NCBI GenBank assembly: GCA_964019415.1
Contig: OZ025868.1
Span: 4,553,371-4,617,370 of the forward strand
Source of the DNA: Ianthella basta
Lineage: Eukaryota > Porifera > Demospongiae > Verongiida > Ianthellidae
DNA length: 64,000 nucleotides
Direction: 5' to 3'
The notes under the pieces were generated by a model that was not told where the DNA came from, ran no database searches, and worked only from the letters and a program-made list of their open reading frames with translations. This document shows, piece after piece, positions 10,891 to 22,700 of this stretch (within the stretch, counting starts at the first letter, position 1; the number at the start of each line of letters is the position of its first letter). The translations under genes were made by a program, and so were the position numbers.

Positions 10891-13040
10891 AAAAATTAGT
10901 AATTCAGCAGGGCCGTAGCACAAGGATAGAAACTGGTCCTGCCATGACATAGCGTGCCTGACCTTCTAGGGGGCTCTGGGGGCATGCCCCCAGGAAATTT
11001 TGAAATGTGGATGCTCTAAGATCAATTCTGGGACATTTCTAGGACTATCAGTATCCCACTCACATGTGTTCAACAAGCTGAGTCTTAAAGCATTTTGCTG
11101 CAGCAAAACTGTCAATGGCCTTCTTGCATGTGACGAATAATATTAAATCGGTCTTGATTTAGCTGTCTCAACAAGATCTTGCAATATTCATGCTCACACT
11201 ATGTAGCAACAGCTGCTGCATGTGACAGCTTGACTGTGTAGTACAACACTTCATATCGTGGTAGTATCACAATAGATCAGTAGGCACTTAAGCATAGGTG
11301 TACGTAGGATCCCCATACTTACAGTATATAGTAAGGTGTCATAACAGTTACAGGGTGATTCAACGTTCTTATAATTTTATGCAAACGTCATTGTAAGATG
11401 GCCGCCGAGCAGCGCAGAAAATGATTGTTCATTTAAGTGTTATTTTACTTAGTAACTAGGTGAAATTCAGCCACCCGCTCGCGGTATAGAGACCAGTAAG
11501 AAAGCAGAGCATTGCAAACTTTGGTTAGTGCTCCTCCTCCCCAAATCTGAAAGTCTCTTAAATGCTTAGATTTGTAAGACAAGATTTATAGAAATCTTGT
11601 CTTTGAGGATAAAACTGCCCGGACTGATCAAGCAATAGAAATCAAGGGTTTTGAGACAAACAAAAGAGAACAGTGTGCATGGTGAAAAATGTAGAGAGTT
11701 AGAATGGAGCTAGCTATAGCTGGAAGGGGTGCTGGAGTAAGTGCAAAAGAAACAAGTGAGAGGGAGAGAAGTACTGACAGAAATGTGTCCAGAGAGGTTG
11801 TTGAGGCAAGTTTATGAAGCGCACAAGCCAAGAAAGAAACGGATAGATCTTTTTAAGCAATGACACATTAAGGTTGGCTAGTTTATATGTTAATATGGTA
11901 AGTACAAGGACAATCTTGATCCTAAATACGTAGGAGTGACTGCGTAATGGGCTGAATGATTATGTGACATAAAAATTTAATGTTGCTCACATCGAGAGCT
12001 AACTCATCACCATTAGTTTATTCTCAATTCACAATGTGTATGTTACTGTTTGCCAGAAGATCAGTTTGCCCTCACTGAAAGGTCCCCTGTTCAAATTGGA
12101 ACTATGTAGTGTAAATATTGGAATCATTCAGAATCATCAGAAATATTGGATAATGTTCTGTAATCTATAAGCACCTTGCATTAACTGGATAAATGACCTA
12201 ATGTTAAATTGGACCTTAGCTTAATGATCCTGAATGCCATCAATAACCATACTATTCTAACCGTTCAATTTAGAAACATTAGACGTTTTTTAGTCATAGC
12301 TACATGCTGGTGGACATGTACACATGGCCTCCATGGGTGTGGACCCTTCAAGAATACTGCAGAAAATTCAATGTTTGATGGGTAGTTCAGAAGGTAGATT
12401 ACGCGAAGGACGTTTCCAGAATGATTACAGGAAGTAGAAAAGCGCTTATAGTGCCACGGAGGAAGTGCAATTTTCTGCAAAGATTGTTACCTGCAAAAGG
12501 GTTCCGAGAATATTTATAGATGTGTTGGCCATGACTGATACTTTGTTAGGAGCATTCCTAAAAGTGTTTGTGGCTTTCGAGTAGAGCAGAAAACATACTT
12601 TCTCTTGTGTGCATTTTCGCTGCTATTTCACATACATGGCTGATCCTTAAAACAATATTAATTGCAAGTTGACTGCACACAGACACAAATACAGCACACA
12701 ATGTATAGCTACGTACATTCGTATATATGCACACCAATACATCAGGCCTAGGGCCATACTTCACTGCTTTCATTCTCATGGGCATCTAAAATATATTTCA
12801 GCACAGCTGAAATGGTTTGCTCACAAACTACGCCCGAAGCCAGCGCGATTGATGTGAAACACAAATCGATTACATGGCAATAAGAGTGGCCATGCCAAAG
12901 GGAAGAGCCCTCATGTGACGCTCTGCCAGCAGAGCACTGCAGCTAACACTATGGATTCATACTGATGTAAATCAACTACCAAATGAGACCAGAATACAGC
13001 AACATGGCAAACCTCTTCCTTCTATGAGCATGCATGTTGC
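10891..13040. other. Gene-free stretch
   Basis: No domain-bearing exon on either strand. The G- and A-rich plus strand at 11.63-11.85 kb may be more LINE debris, but no motif is readable. Confidence 0.45.
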
Positions 13041-13043
13041 TGC

Positions 13044-13180
13044 TTTGCAACTGCACCAAGTCAGTGATAGCTAGCTAGCTCTTAATGATCAAGTCAATGA
13101 CCAAGTCAGTGATAGCTAGCTAGCTCTTAATGATCAAGTCAATGACCAAGTCAATGATAGCTAGCTTGCTAGCTAGATAT
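13044..13180. repeat. 45-bp tandem repeat, about 2.5 units
   Basis: The unit begins CCAAGTCAGTGATAGCTAGC and ends TCAAGTCAATGA. Two near-identical copies and a partial third follow one another. Each unit contains an AGCTAGCTAGCT palindrome. Confidence 0.85.
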
Positions 13181-14052
13181 CAATGACATTGACATTTAGT
13201 TTATTTATCAGCTAGCTAGCTAATTATCTTTCAACAATATTATGCGTGCCATTGTTCTTACTTTGCTCATCACAACTAAGTTTCAGTCCCTTGCTGCAGT
13301 TTAGTCAACTTTTCCACCTTCCTTTTTAAAAATTAGCTCTACTATTAGTGCATGCATGATTCCATTTATTCCCAGCGATTCTTGCTATGATCTGTCCACA
13401 GCATGCCACACACAGTATCACTACGTAACATGCATGGCCCTACCATCTGGCATACCCACACCATCATAAGCCACACTGGCACTACCTGTCCGTTGTGGAG
13501 TAGCTGTCGTGGAGCAGCCGTTGTGGGGGCGCTGGTCGGAGCAGGGAAGCTCACCAAAGGCGGGCTTTCCTGCTAGTACAGTATAGTTGTATACAAACAC
13601 TCACCACAGTGAGCTGGCTGCTGAAGATTCTTCATTTCCACTGTATCAATGGCAGTTGGTTAGGGCTAGATGCACTGAGCTACTTTGAGATAAGATTCTG
13701 CTAACAGCACCTTTTATATAGACCCTTCAGAGTTACGTCATGAAACGTCACAATTTTGCGCAACGCCGGAATGTGGGCAAAAAAGTTGTGTACGTGCCTA
13801 AACTAGCCCACTCAGGATCACGTTTGGTAGCCAAAAGTAGTCATAGCCATTTGTCTACATGATTACTACACAGAACTTCAAACCACAGGCTTTCTCGTCC
13901 ATCCAATGTAGTGTTACAATCCGCTGCTGGCGATAGTCCCGTCGTAATCGAATATGGCTGATGGAGCGCACGCGACCTCTGTTGAGGCTGGAAACATTGA
14001 ACATCGATGCGGAGGAGCTGGAAGGCAACTCAGTTAGACCCAAGCCACTATT
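13181..14052. other. Intergenic, no gene recognised
   Basis: Contains further AGCTAGCT runs. No coding exon is identifiable, although a minus-strand frame at 13.86-14.04 kb is open for 62 codons. Confidence 0.4.
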
Positions 14053-14055
14053 TGA

Positions 14056-14254
14056 GGAGGAATTGCCAGAGGTGCCGCAGGACGAAGCATAGCAACTTGG
14101 AGGGCTGCTAATTCACATGTCAACAATCGAATGGCCACTTTTGATAGACTGCTTCCCAATATTTCGTATACCATTCGAGTGGCAGCTTATAACTCTGTGG
14201 GCACTGGGGAGTTTAGACTAGTACAGCAGGCAACTGGAGTCCCTGATGGCGTGT
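14056..14254 (+). CDS. Possible FN3-domain exon or exon relic
   Basis: The frame reads SIATWRAANSHVNNRMATF, then DRLLPNISYTIRVAAYNSVG, then TGEFRLVQQATGVPDG. This is the second half of an FN3 domain: the L-P-x-x-x-Y-x-I-R-V-A-A-Y-N core is textbook. It is followed at once by a TG microsatellite and a MITE, and no partner exon is in phase nearby. It is either a lone relic or one exon of a gene I could not assemble. Confidence 0.45.
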
Positions 14255-14288
14255 GTGTGTGTGTGTGTTTGTGTGTGTGTGCGTGCGT
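14249..14288. repeat. TG microsatellite
   Basis: Short GTGTGT run at the border between the FN3-like exon and the MITE. Confidence 0.9.
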
Positions 14289-14298
14289 GCCCTATGTA

Positions 14299-14979
14299 CC
14301 GTATGGCCGGTAATTTTTGCAGGAATTTATTTTGGCGGACTGCTGAAATTTCTGTACTTGACGGAATTTACTTTGGCGGTTTGGCAAAGCCTGTGCCATA
14401 ATGATATTCATAGCAAAATGGCTAAACCAGACGAACAGAGCTAGATTGCTGAAGAGTCTCTGAGGAGTACACGAGCTGTTGTTTGACCATAATCGGATTA
14501 TTTTCGCTCCAATCCTTAGCTTTTCTCAGGAATGCTGCAACGTACAAAGGCTTTCTAGCCTCTTTTTGGCAGATCTGCTGACGCTCGCCCCAAGCCTGTG
14601 ACCTCGCACACAATTGTACCGCTCCAACGCAGAAACAGAGAACAGCCTGCCGAAATCTGCCGCAATCAGTTAACGACAATGATCTCAACGTCAGTCTTCA
14701 CAGCGACCGCATATACGACGCCGTTCGAATTGCCTCGGCTTCCTCGCGCTCTTCTTCCACCTCCGGTGTGCAAAACTCTTTGGAAACGTGGTGTCCTCGC
14801 GTTGCTGTTAGTTGTGAACTCCATGCTGACAATAAATCTATAGGCCTGGCATAACCAGGCTTGTTAAGCGGGAAAACTATATGATTCCACAAATTTTGGC
14901 GGAAGAAATATTGGCGGATTGCTCTCAAAACCGCCAATCCGCCAAAGTAAATTCCTCATCAAAATTCCCGGCCATACGG
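14299..14979. mobile_element. CCGTATGGCC-end MITE, 681 bp, TA target
   Basis: The ends mirror each other, CCGTATGGCCGGTAATTTTT against the complement of the right end. The match extends through a TTTACTTTGGCGGATTGGCGG-like subterminal block, and the element is flanked by TA on both sides. A homologous copy lies at 56268-56933. No transposase frame; probably a Tc1/mariner-type non-autonomous element. Confidence 0.8.
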
Positions 14980-14981
14980 TA

Positions 14982-16040
14982 TGTGTGCTCGTAGTTGCTA
15001 AGCTGCTGCAATCACGTGAGAATCATAAGCATCACCATGCAACACGTCCAAAGAAGATTAAATCTACTATTCAACTCAGAATTCCTAATAATTTTCATGA
15101 CAGATCTGCAGTAAAGCAACCTACGTATGTGAGAGAAGCAACGTACACCCATGTGCTTCTTTCTATTGCAAGACTAGTTAGTCCCAGCAGCAGTTTCCTA
15201 GCAGCTAAGACAATGGAAGAGAATGACCTAATTAGGTAAATACAGGCAGTCATGGGTCTGTCTCAGCCATGCCACCCTACACAAACATGCGACCTGCCAT
15301 GAATACCATTATCAAACCACAGGTCTCCTGACTCAGTGACTGTGCCACCCTCACAAACAATCTAGCCCGGAATGCAGCATAGAATGAATATGATTATCAA
15401 ACCATGAATACAATTATCTTACTATGACTAATGCATAAATATTACAAGGGGGGCCTGCCTTAGCAAGCCCACAGCAGCATGCACGTACAAAATATATTTT
15501 TGGGGGCAAGCCTGAGTACGCCCCATGCTGAGTTGTTTATCAAACCATGAATGCAGTTATCTTACCATGACTTCATGAATATCACCAGAGGGGCCTGCCT
15601 GAGCATGCCTACTATATACAACCATGCAGTGTACACAGCATAAATCAATATGAAGTTTGAGCATGCCCATTGCTAAGGAATTGTAGGATGATTGCACATG
15701 TGTCTGCATAAAAATTTTACTTTTATTAGTATACATCATAAGGCCATCATAATAATAGGATATGTGCACAAGACCATGCATGCAACACATCAGGCACTCT
15801 GGCTAGATGGAACCTCAGTCTGAGCCCTCTCTCCCTCACTTGTCCAACCAGAATTAAAGGGCCCGGCTTGTGCAGTGGAGGGAGGCCAGGAGGGAGAGGA
15901 GAGAACCGAGCCTCAGCCACAACCAAAAGGGCCTCAGAGCATTAGCAGCCAGTAGCTGTTGGCTATTCCTCATTTTTAGATAGCAGTGTTGTAGATGGCA
16001 ACAATGTAGGTGTAGAGTGCAATGCAGTTCAGCACACGCA
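14982..16040. other. Intergenic with a diffuse internal duplication
   Basis: Two similar blocks (about 15400-15480 and 15540-15610) share ATGAATACAATTATCTTAC-like and GGGGCCTGCCTGAGCATGCC-like phrases. No gene is recognised. Confidence 0.45.
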
Positions 16041-16042
16041 CT

Positions 16043-16103
16043 ATAAGTGTGTGTGTGTGTGTAGAGTGTTGTGTGTGTGTGTGTGCGTGCGTGTGTGTGT
16101 GTG

Positions 16104-16152
<49 letters not shown>

Positions 16153-16220
16153 TGTGTGTGTGTGTTGTGCGCGCATGCATGTGTGTGTGTGTATGTGTGT
16201 GTTGTGTTGTGTGTGTGTGC

Positions 16221-16300
<80 letters not shown>
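16043..16300. repeat. Long TG/CA microsatellite
   Basis: About 260 bp of GT dinucleotide with a few interruptions (GTGCGCGCATGCATG near 16167). The Cys-Val or His-Thr open frames across it are repeat artefacts. Confidence 0.98.
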
Positions 16301-16302
<2 letters not shown>

Positions 16303-16668
16303 GGAGGGTAGCTACTCATCATACATTGCTTTCAACCCATCACTGTACTGTAATTATTCTAAGTACCCATGGCAAGGGAATGTCATTAATGCTGTTGACT
16401 GCCACACATCTCTAGTGAGTGGGAGGGCAGAGGAGGTTGTGTTGTGTATATGTTGTGTATATGTATTGTCTACACATTGTGCAGTATGGCCACGGTCATA
16501 TAATTACGGCTAATTAGCATTTTCCAAACACTTAGCTATAGCAACTGGTCCAGTAGTAAATACAAGTGGAATAACACGTTCATTAGAAGTAGTCGACTCT
16601 GCATGCATAGCTGACTTTTGCAATCTGAGCGCGCATTATTATCAGCTACAGCCATGATCCGCCCTCTA
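16301..16668. repeat. Direct duplication, copy 1 (upstream of the CARD/ZU5 gene)
   Basis: Matches 16957-17348 with moderate divergence. It begins GGGAGGGTAGCTACT, includes TGTTGACTGCCACACATCTC, and ends CAGCTACAGCCATGATCCGCC. The second copy abuts the start of the CARD/ZU5 gene, so the first may be a duplicated promoter region. Confidence 0.85.
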
Positions 16669-16779
16669 AATGCAGGACACCTCTGTAATGAAGGCACTTG
16701 GGTCTGTCCCAAACTTTCTTTATCATGTAATGCTGTCCCCAAGTGATGTGCTGTGTGTGAAGTGCTGGTGTGATGTGAT

Positions 16780-16960
16780 GTGCTCTCCTCCCATACAGGT
16801 GCTAGGCCTCCAGCTCTCCTACGTACATGACACCCAAGAGAGTGGTGTTTGACTCCATGCCTGAACAAGGGGTGGTTTACAACATGCTGGTGTTAGTGGA
16901 GGGGCACATCACGAGGATCCCAGAGACTGAACTGAATACAGTATTGTTTGTGTGTGTGTT
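16780..16960 (+). other. Possible short coding exon, unassigned
   Basis: After a plausible acceptor (CCCATACAG at about 16798) the frame starting at 16827 reads MTPKRVVFDSMPEQGVVYNM, then LVLVEGHITRIPETELN. The pattern hints at the end of an FN3 fold but is too short to assign. It lies between the two copies of the upstream duplication. Confidence 0.25.
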
Positions 16961-17348
16961 GGGAGGGTAGCTACTAAGCATACATTGCTTTCAACCCATC
17001 TCTGTCATGTAATACGTATTGTAAGTATCCATGGCAATGTAATGTCATTAATGCTGTTGACTGCCACACATCTCTAATGAGTGGGAAAGCAAAGCTGGAG
17101 GAAAATGACCATCTTGGGTATAATGTCTACACATTGTGCAGTGTGGCCATGGTCAATACCAATGTAATACAGCTACTGTAGTTAGCTACCATTTTTCAAA
17201 CAGTTACACTTAGCTATAGCAACCGATCCAGTAGTAGATACAAGTGGAATAACATGTTTATTAGAAATATAGCCAACTCTAGATCTGCATGCATAGCTGA
17301 CTTTCGCAATCTGAGCTACATACGTATCAGCTACAGCCATGATCCGCC
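16957..17348. repeat. Direct duplication, copy 2
   Basis: Second copy of 16301-16668. It ends 30 bp upstream of the ATG at 17379, so it probably holds the promoter of that gene. Confidence 0.85.
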
Positions 17349-17378
17349 AGGGGGCGGGGCACAATCGTCTGGCGCAAG

Positions 17379-19720
17379 ATGGCTGAAGGAATGTCAAGTG
17401 TCGCGATCGGTTGTCATTGCGATGACAGCAAGAACCCGTTTCCTCTCTATTGGTTGTATTCTAATGCATGGCACTGTGAGTTTGATCTGAGTGTGTTTTG
17501 AGTGGGTGAATTTTATCTCTTCCTTAGCTGTACTTGATTGCAGTATCTACGTAGCTAATGCAGGCGTAGCCACAGAGGAAGGGACAGCCACTCCTGACTA
17601 AGTAGCTAGTGGTGTTGTGAGTCTGTTTGTTGTGTTGTAACTGTGTTGTGTTATTGTCCTGTGTTACTGGTGTGTGCAGTGCTGAAAACTCTGCATGTGA
17701 AGAAAGACTTCATCGCTGAAGAGGAGTGCAGTAGAGTCAGTGAGGCAGGACACCGGTGGTTTGACGAGCTTGCTCGTACTATAGCATTGAAGCCACCTGG
17801 TGTGGTGAAACTGGTGACAGATGTGTTGGAGGAGTACAAGAAGGAGGAGTGGTACAGCTGGACTGCTAACAGGGTCAAAGGTGAGCATACAGTGCTGCAT
17901 TGGAATAGCATGTGATTCTGCACAAGCCATTGGCCATTGATGTAGAGGGATGGTGTTTATAGTGTTATAGTTGCTACTCACCAATACCAATGTGAGTATG
18001 AAGTGTTAAGAGGATCTTGTGTACACAAGCAGATCATACTCTGAGAGGTAACTGTGGAATTATCTGTAGAAGTGGAGTTCCAGTATAATAATGAAATGAA
18101 ATGAATTGAAATGAATGAAATAGTAAAGGTTAGCCTTGTGTAGACTGTGTGAGAGTTGCCTTCAACACCCATACTCTCTATCTGCACCTGTTCCTCCTAT
18201 CTTCAGCAGTGACTGTGTACCCATACACATTGTAAACCTTTGGTATTAGCATAGTGTAAGAATGTTTGTGTGCCCAATCTGTGTATCAGTGCTGCTTTCC
18301 CGCACAGTGGTGTCAGAGTTGTACCAGGAGAGGTTGCTGACTGAGGATGAAGTGAAGAGGATGAAAGTAGAAGGAGGGGACCTGCTTTATCAACATATCC
18401 CTCTCAAGTGCACCAAACCTTCAGAAGTGGTGACCAGAATAGCTGATGTAATGTCCAAGTTTGGCCACAATGAGGAAGCAATGCAGTTGAGAGGTTGGTG
18501 AGGTAGTCAGACTATCAACAGTGAACTCAATGTAACAGCTGAGCCAGGCCACCCTATACCAGCCTTGAATATTGTTTAGTAGCCTCATCTAACCCATGCT
18601 GTATTATTGGGCACATATTCTGCCTGTGTGTGTGCGTGTGTGTGTGCCGTGCAATATTTGACCTCACCAGCAGCACCAACTGTTTACCACACCCCCTGGG
18701 CCTGTAGATTTGGCTGACAGACGGGCGACTCGCACGGCCCTCAATGGCCAGGTGCCCTGCAGCCCCCCAGCCTAGGGTAGTCCAGCATGAGACTAGATAC
18801 CTAACCACTGGAAAGAGATAAGACCTTGGCTAGAAAGACAGTTCCCAGACATAGGCCTGGGACCTTCCCTACGTCCCCAGCAGACAAGGAGAACGGAAAA
18901 AGTGTGTGTGTGTGCATGTGTGTTCGTGTATGCGTCTGTGTATACTGGAAGTGTAGTGTGGTGTTGTGTTAGGTGTCCCTGTTCGCTGTACGTGAGTGTT
19001 ATAGACTGTACTTTTGTGGTAGCCCATGTTCTGTCACATCTTTCAGTGCTTTTGGAAAACAGTTGTACATACATGTGAGTATTCCTGTGGTAAGCTTTTC
19101 TGCCTGCTCTCACAAGTTGCGGGAGTCCATTTGCACATCTAACATCTTTAGTTTTGTAGCTGATGACAGAAGATATTTGTGGTCGAAACATCTTACTAAT
19201 CTTATTGTTCATTCATTGGTATGTGATTTGCTTGCAATCGTTTTCAAGCAAGTGCTTACTTGATGTATGGTAGTAACAGTGCAGAGGTAGGGGTAGGAGG
19301 GGTCTAAGTTTCTGATTCCTTTACATGTGTCCAACTGTTGAGTGTATACTGTGTAGTGAAAATGTATACACAGCACACTGCATGGAGCAGTGAGTGGTCA
19401 AGTAATTTGTAAACCTATTCATACCCTGCAGTACTGAATGAGCTCTTCACTAGGCACCTCCTAACAGCAGAAGAATGCTCAGAGGTGGCTGGGAGGTGGG
19501 TTTGGCAGGACCATCTTGTTCGTGTTATGTCTACCAAACCTGCAGAGGTAGTGCAGGAGGCCCTTCAAGTGCTGAACAAACATTTGGAAGGTAAGCTAGA
19601 AGCTCTGCACTGTGACACCTTGTGATGCTCCCTGTATGTACCAACTGTAGACTGCTGTGTGTGTACAGTACGTATTTATCTTGTTATGGATCCATGTATT
19701 CTAAGTTGTGTGACATCACA

Positions 19721-19781
<61 letters not shown>

Positions 19782-22700
19782 AAAAGTCATCTTGTACACA
19801 TCCTGTACTGTATGTGTGTACCTCCATCCAGGGATGTACAGGGGACACCTTGGATTGACAAGTGATCTAGGACATGGACCATCCACAGTGTCTACTGACT
19901 CAGGATACGGGCAGTTCGCACAGTCTACTGATGTGGAGTACAGAGGTCCATCAGTAGCAGCCTCCATCCACTCTCTTTCATCCTTGGCAAGGCAGTACCA
20001 GAAGATGAGCACACATCTACATGAAGAGGGTAAGTTCTTGAATTGGACCAGTAATTCCTCAGACTCTTACTCTTGACTCTCTTTAGCTTGGCTGTGTAGA
20101 GTCCTTCCTGAACTTGAGCTCAGAAGAAGAGGAAGTGGCAGTCACAGTTCAGAGGGCAAAGGTCAGTAAAGCAGCCTCTGTGCAATTAGGAGCTCCAGGT
20201 ACAGTACCAACTTACCACAGACAAACATCCCATGCATAAATTATTATTGCTATTGTAAGGGAGTGCTGAGGGTCAACAGATCAGCATCACACAGGCATAG
20301 CTACTTGTAGGGCAGTGCCTCAGCCTCTGTCATGTTCACACACATGATGTACATCTGATCATGTATACTCTGACATTAACTGAGTGGGTCACCACAAGCT
20401 GTTATGATTTGCAGTAATCATTATGTCTTGGGTTTGGTTAGCTTGTGCATGGTGGGCATGCAGTGAATGTACAAAACAGTATACCCATGGTCGCAGTCTA
20501 TTGTTATCGCCAAGGTGTAACTTGTGTCCATACCCCTGCATCTCCAACCATGTACGTACTCAGGTCCCCTCACAGCCTGCTGGAGGAGGGTCTGATCCTC
20601 CCAAAGACCCAGACGCAGATGCTGTGAAAGGTTAGTGCAGAGTCAGCACTTCGTGGACAAAAGTGGAAGGGATCTACTATTGAAACTTCTTCCTCTCCCT
20701 TGCAGCTGCTGAGACTGACCTGGGTGACCTGTGTTGGATCCCATTTGGTGTCCAGTCACAGTCTGTTGGACCAGAAGGAGGGAGGCTGTGTCTTCAGCCC
20801 TCTGTGAGAGAGGAGGAGGGACAGACCATCCTCCTAGAGGTACCATCGGGTGCTGTCAACCCTTCAGAAAGTGTGGAGGTCCGCTCTGCTGTCATCCCTT
20901 ATGGTCCCTTCAAACTACCGGAGGGCTACCAGCTTGCTAGCATGGTAGTGTACATCAACTACAATGGCCAACGTGTCACCAAACCCCTTATACTCCACCT
21001 CCGCCACTGGTATGGTGGGGAGGACCATGTTCGGGATGGCCTGTCCTTTGCCATGGCTCCTCACACACCGAAGGAGGGGGAACGTGTGTACCAGTTTCAC
21101 CTACTAGAAGGAGGAAGGAGACTCAGCAGTAGTTGTTGGGAGTTGGAGATTGATGGTCATTGCAGCCTGTTTGCTGAGGTGTTTAAGAAAGGAGCCATAT
21201 CTCACTACCAGGCCATTGCTCTGGAGAAGCCAGGAGGAGATGAAACGACGTGTGATGTAGCCGTGACGTATGCCTTCCCTCTGTGGTGTGAAGTGAGTAT
21301 ACACATGCACTGGAACATACCCACAGCTTACAAGTACAAATGTGTGCATTGTCATTGTCTTGTGGTATTCACAGATTCTGTCAAAGTACAGATACGGCTG
21401 GACAGCAGGCAAGCCCTCCTGCTCATTCACCTTTGGAGAGGACGGACTTAAGGGAAAACTTAAGAAGGAGAGTGGAAATGGCTGGCAGTCAGCCATCAGT
21501 GGGTCTTCTAAGGTGGGCAGTGAGAGCATGTCTCAACTAGCTTGTTAGTTGTTACATACATACAATTCATCTGCTTTACCATTTCCATTTGTCAACTAAT
21601 AATATGTATTTGTTAGCACCGTGCTTCATGTACCAGTTGAGCCATCTCAATGTCTGGTGTATACAGTTGAAACCTGTTGAGGTGGAATACAACAGCCATG
21701 GCATCACCAGTCCCAAACTGCTGAAGGTGGCAGTGCTCAACAGGGGGTACCCTCCTAGCATTACATTTGCTGTCACATATAAAGAGGAGCTGAGGAGGAC
21801 GGGGAGGCCAGTGTGGGTGCAATTGGACCTGCTTGGGGCAGGGAAGAATTTGACATTCATGTGTAAAGCATATGAGGAAGAAAATCACAAACAATTGGAC
21901 AGAAGCAGAAATGGTGAGTTAGACTCGTGGACGGATGATGTCATGTGGCTTCTCAGCAATCACACCGCACTTTTAACACATTTAGTGTGTTATGTTTCTC
22001 TAGTCATCCTTCAAGCTGACCACATACTGCCTGCTCTGTTCATGTGTATTGCATTCTCTCCCTCTACCATTACTGTAGCTGCTGCTGCTTCACAATCCCC
22101 TCTGACTCCTTCCCCTGACATGGTTAATGACCTACACTCCACTGCATCACCTCATGCAGAGACTGGTGCGTAACTACTTTGTAACTGTTGGTGAAGTTGT
22201 ACGTGTACTGCATGAGCATGCATGTAAACTGTGATAATTGTAGAACTGTGACTGCCCGTCAATTGTGTGTGGTGAGGTACAGTGTACATAAAAATCATAA
22301 ACGTCACACTTGCTTGACTGTCTGTATGTCTTTCTTGATTTCTTAAAGTCCCTAATGAAAACCTTTTGAGACAAATGTAATGTACTTGTGTGTTCTGGAG
22401 AGAGAGATCTTCATGTTACTTCAAACAGATTCCTTCTTTGCACAATGCAGCTGCTCCACTTTCAGTCTCAGAGTTTTTTGAGAAACATGAGACAGAGTTC
22501 TTCAGAGTCGTCAACCCGAGGTTCAGCCTGATGAGGCTACAACGTAAAGGAGTTATCTCACAAGATGTAGCGTCACGTATCTCCGCTGCAACAAATGAAG
22601 AAGACGCACAAGAGATCTTGTTTGCTCACTTGTCACACAGTGCCGATGTGAAAGCTCTGAGGGAGTATTGTGAGGTAATCATTGCAGCAGACGGCCTTCC

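Noticed and set aside
13044-13180. Tandem repeat as a CRISPR-like array
   Set aside because: Units are contiguous with no variable spacers, and the context is a eukaryotic genome.
16022-16513. Long open frames of alternating Cys-Val or His-Thr
   Set aside because: Pure translation of the TG/CA microsatellite in all frames; no splice or domain context.
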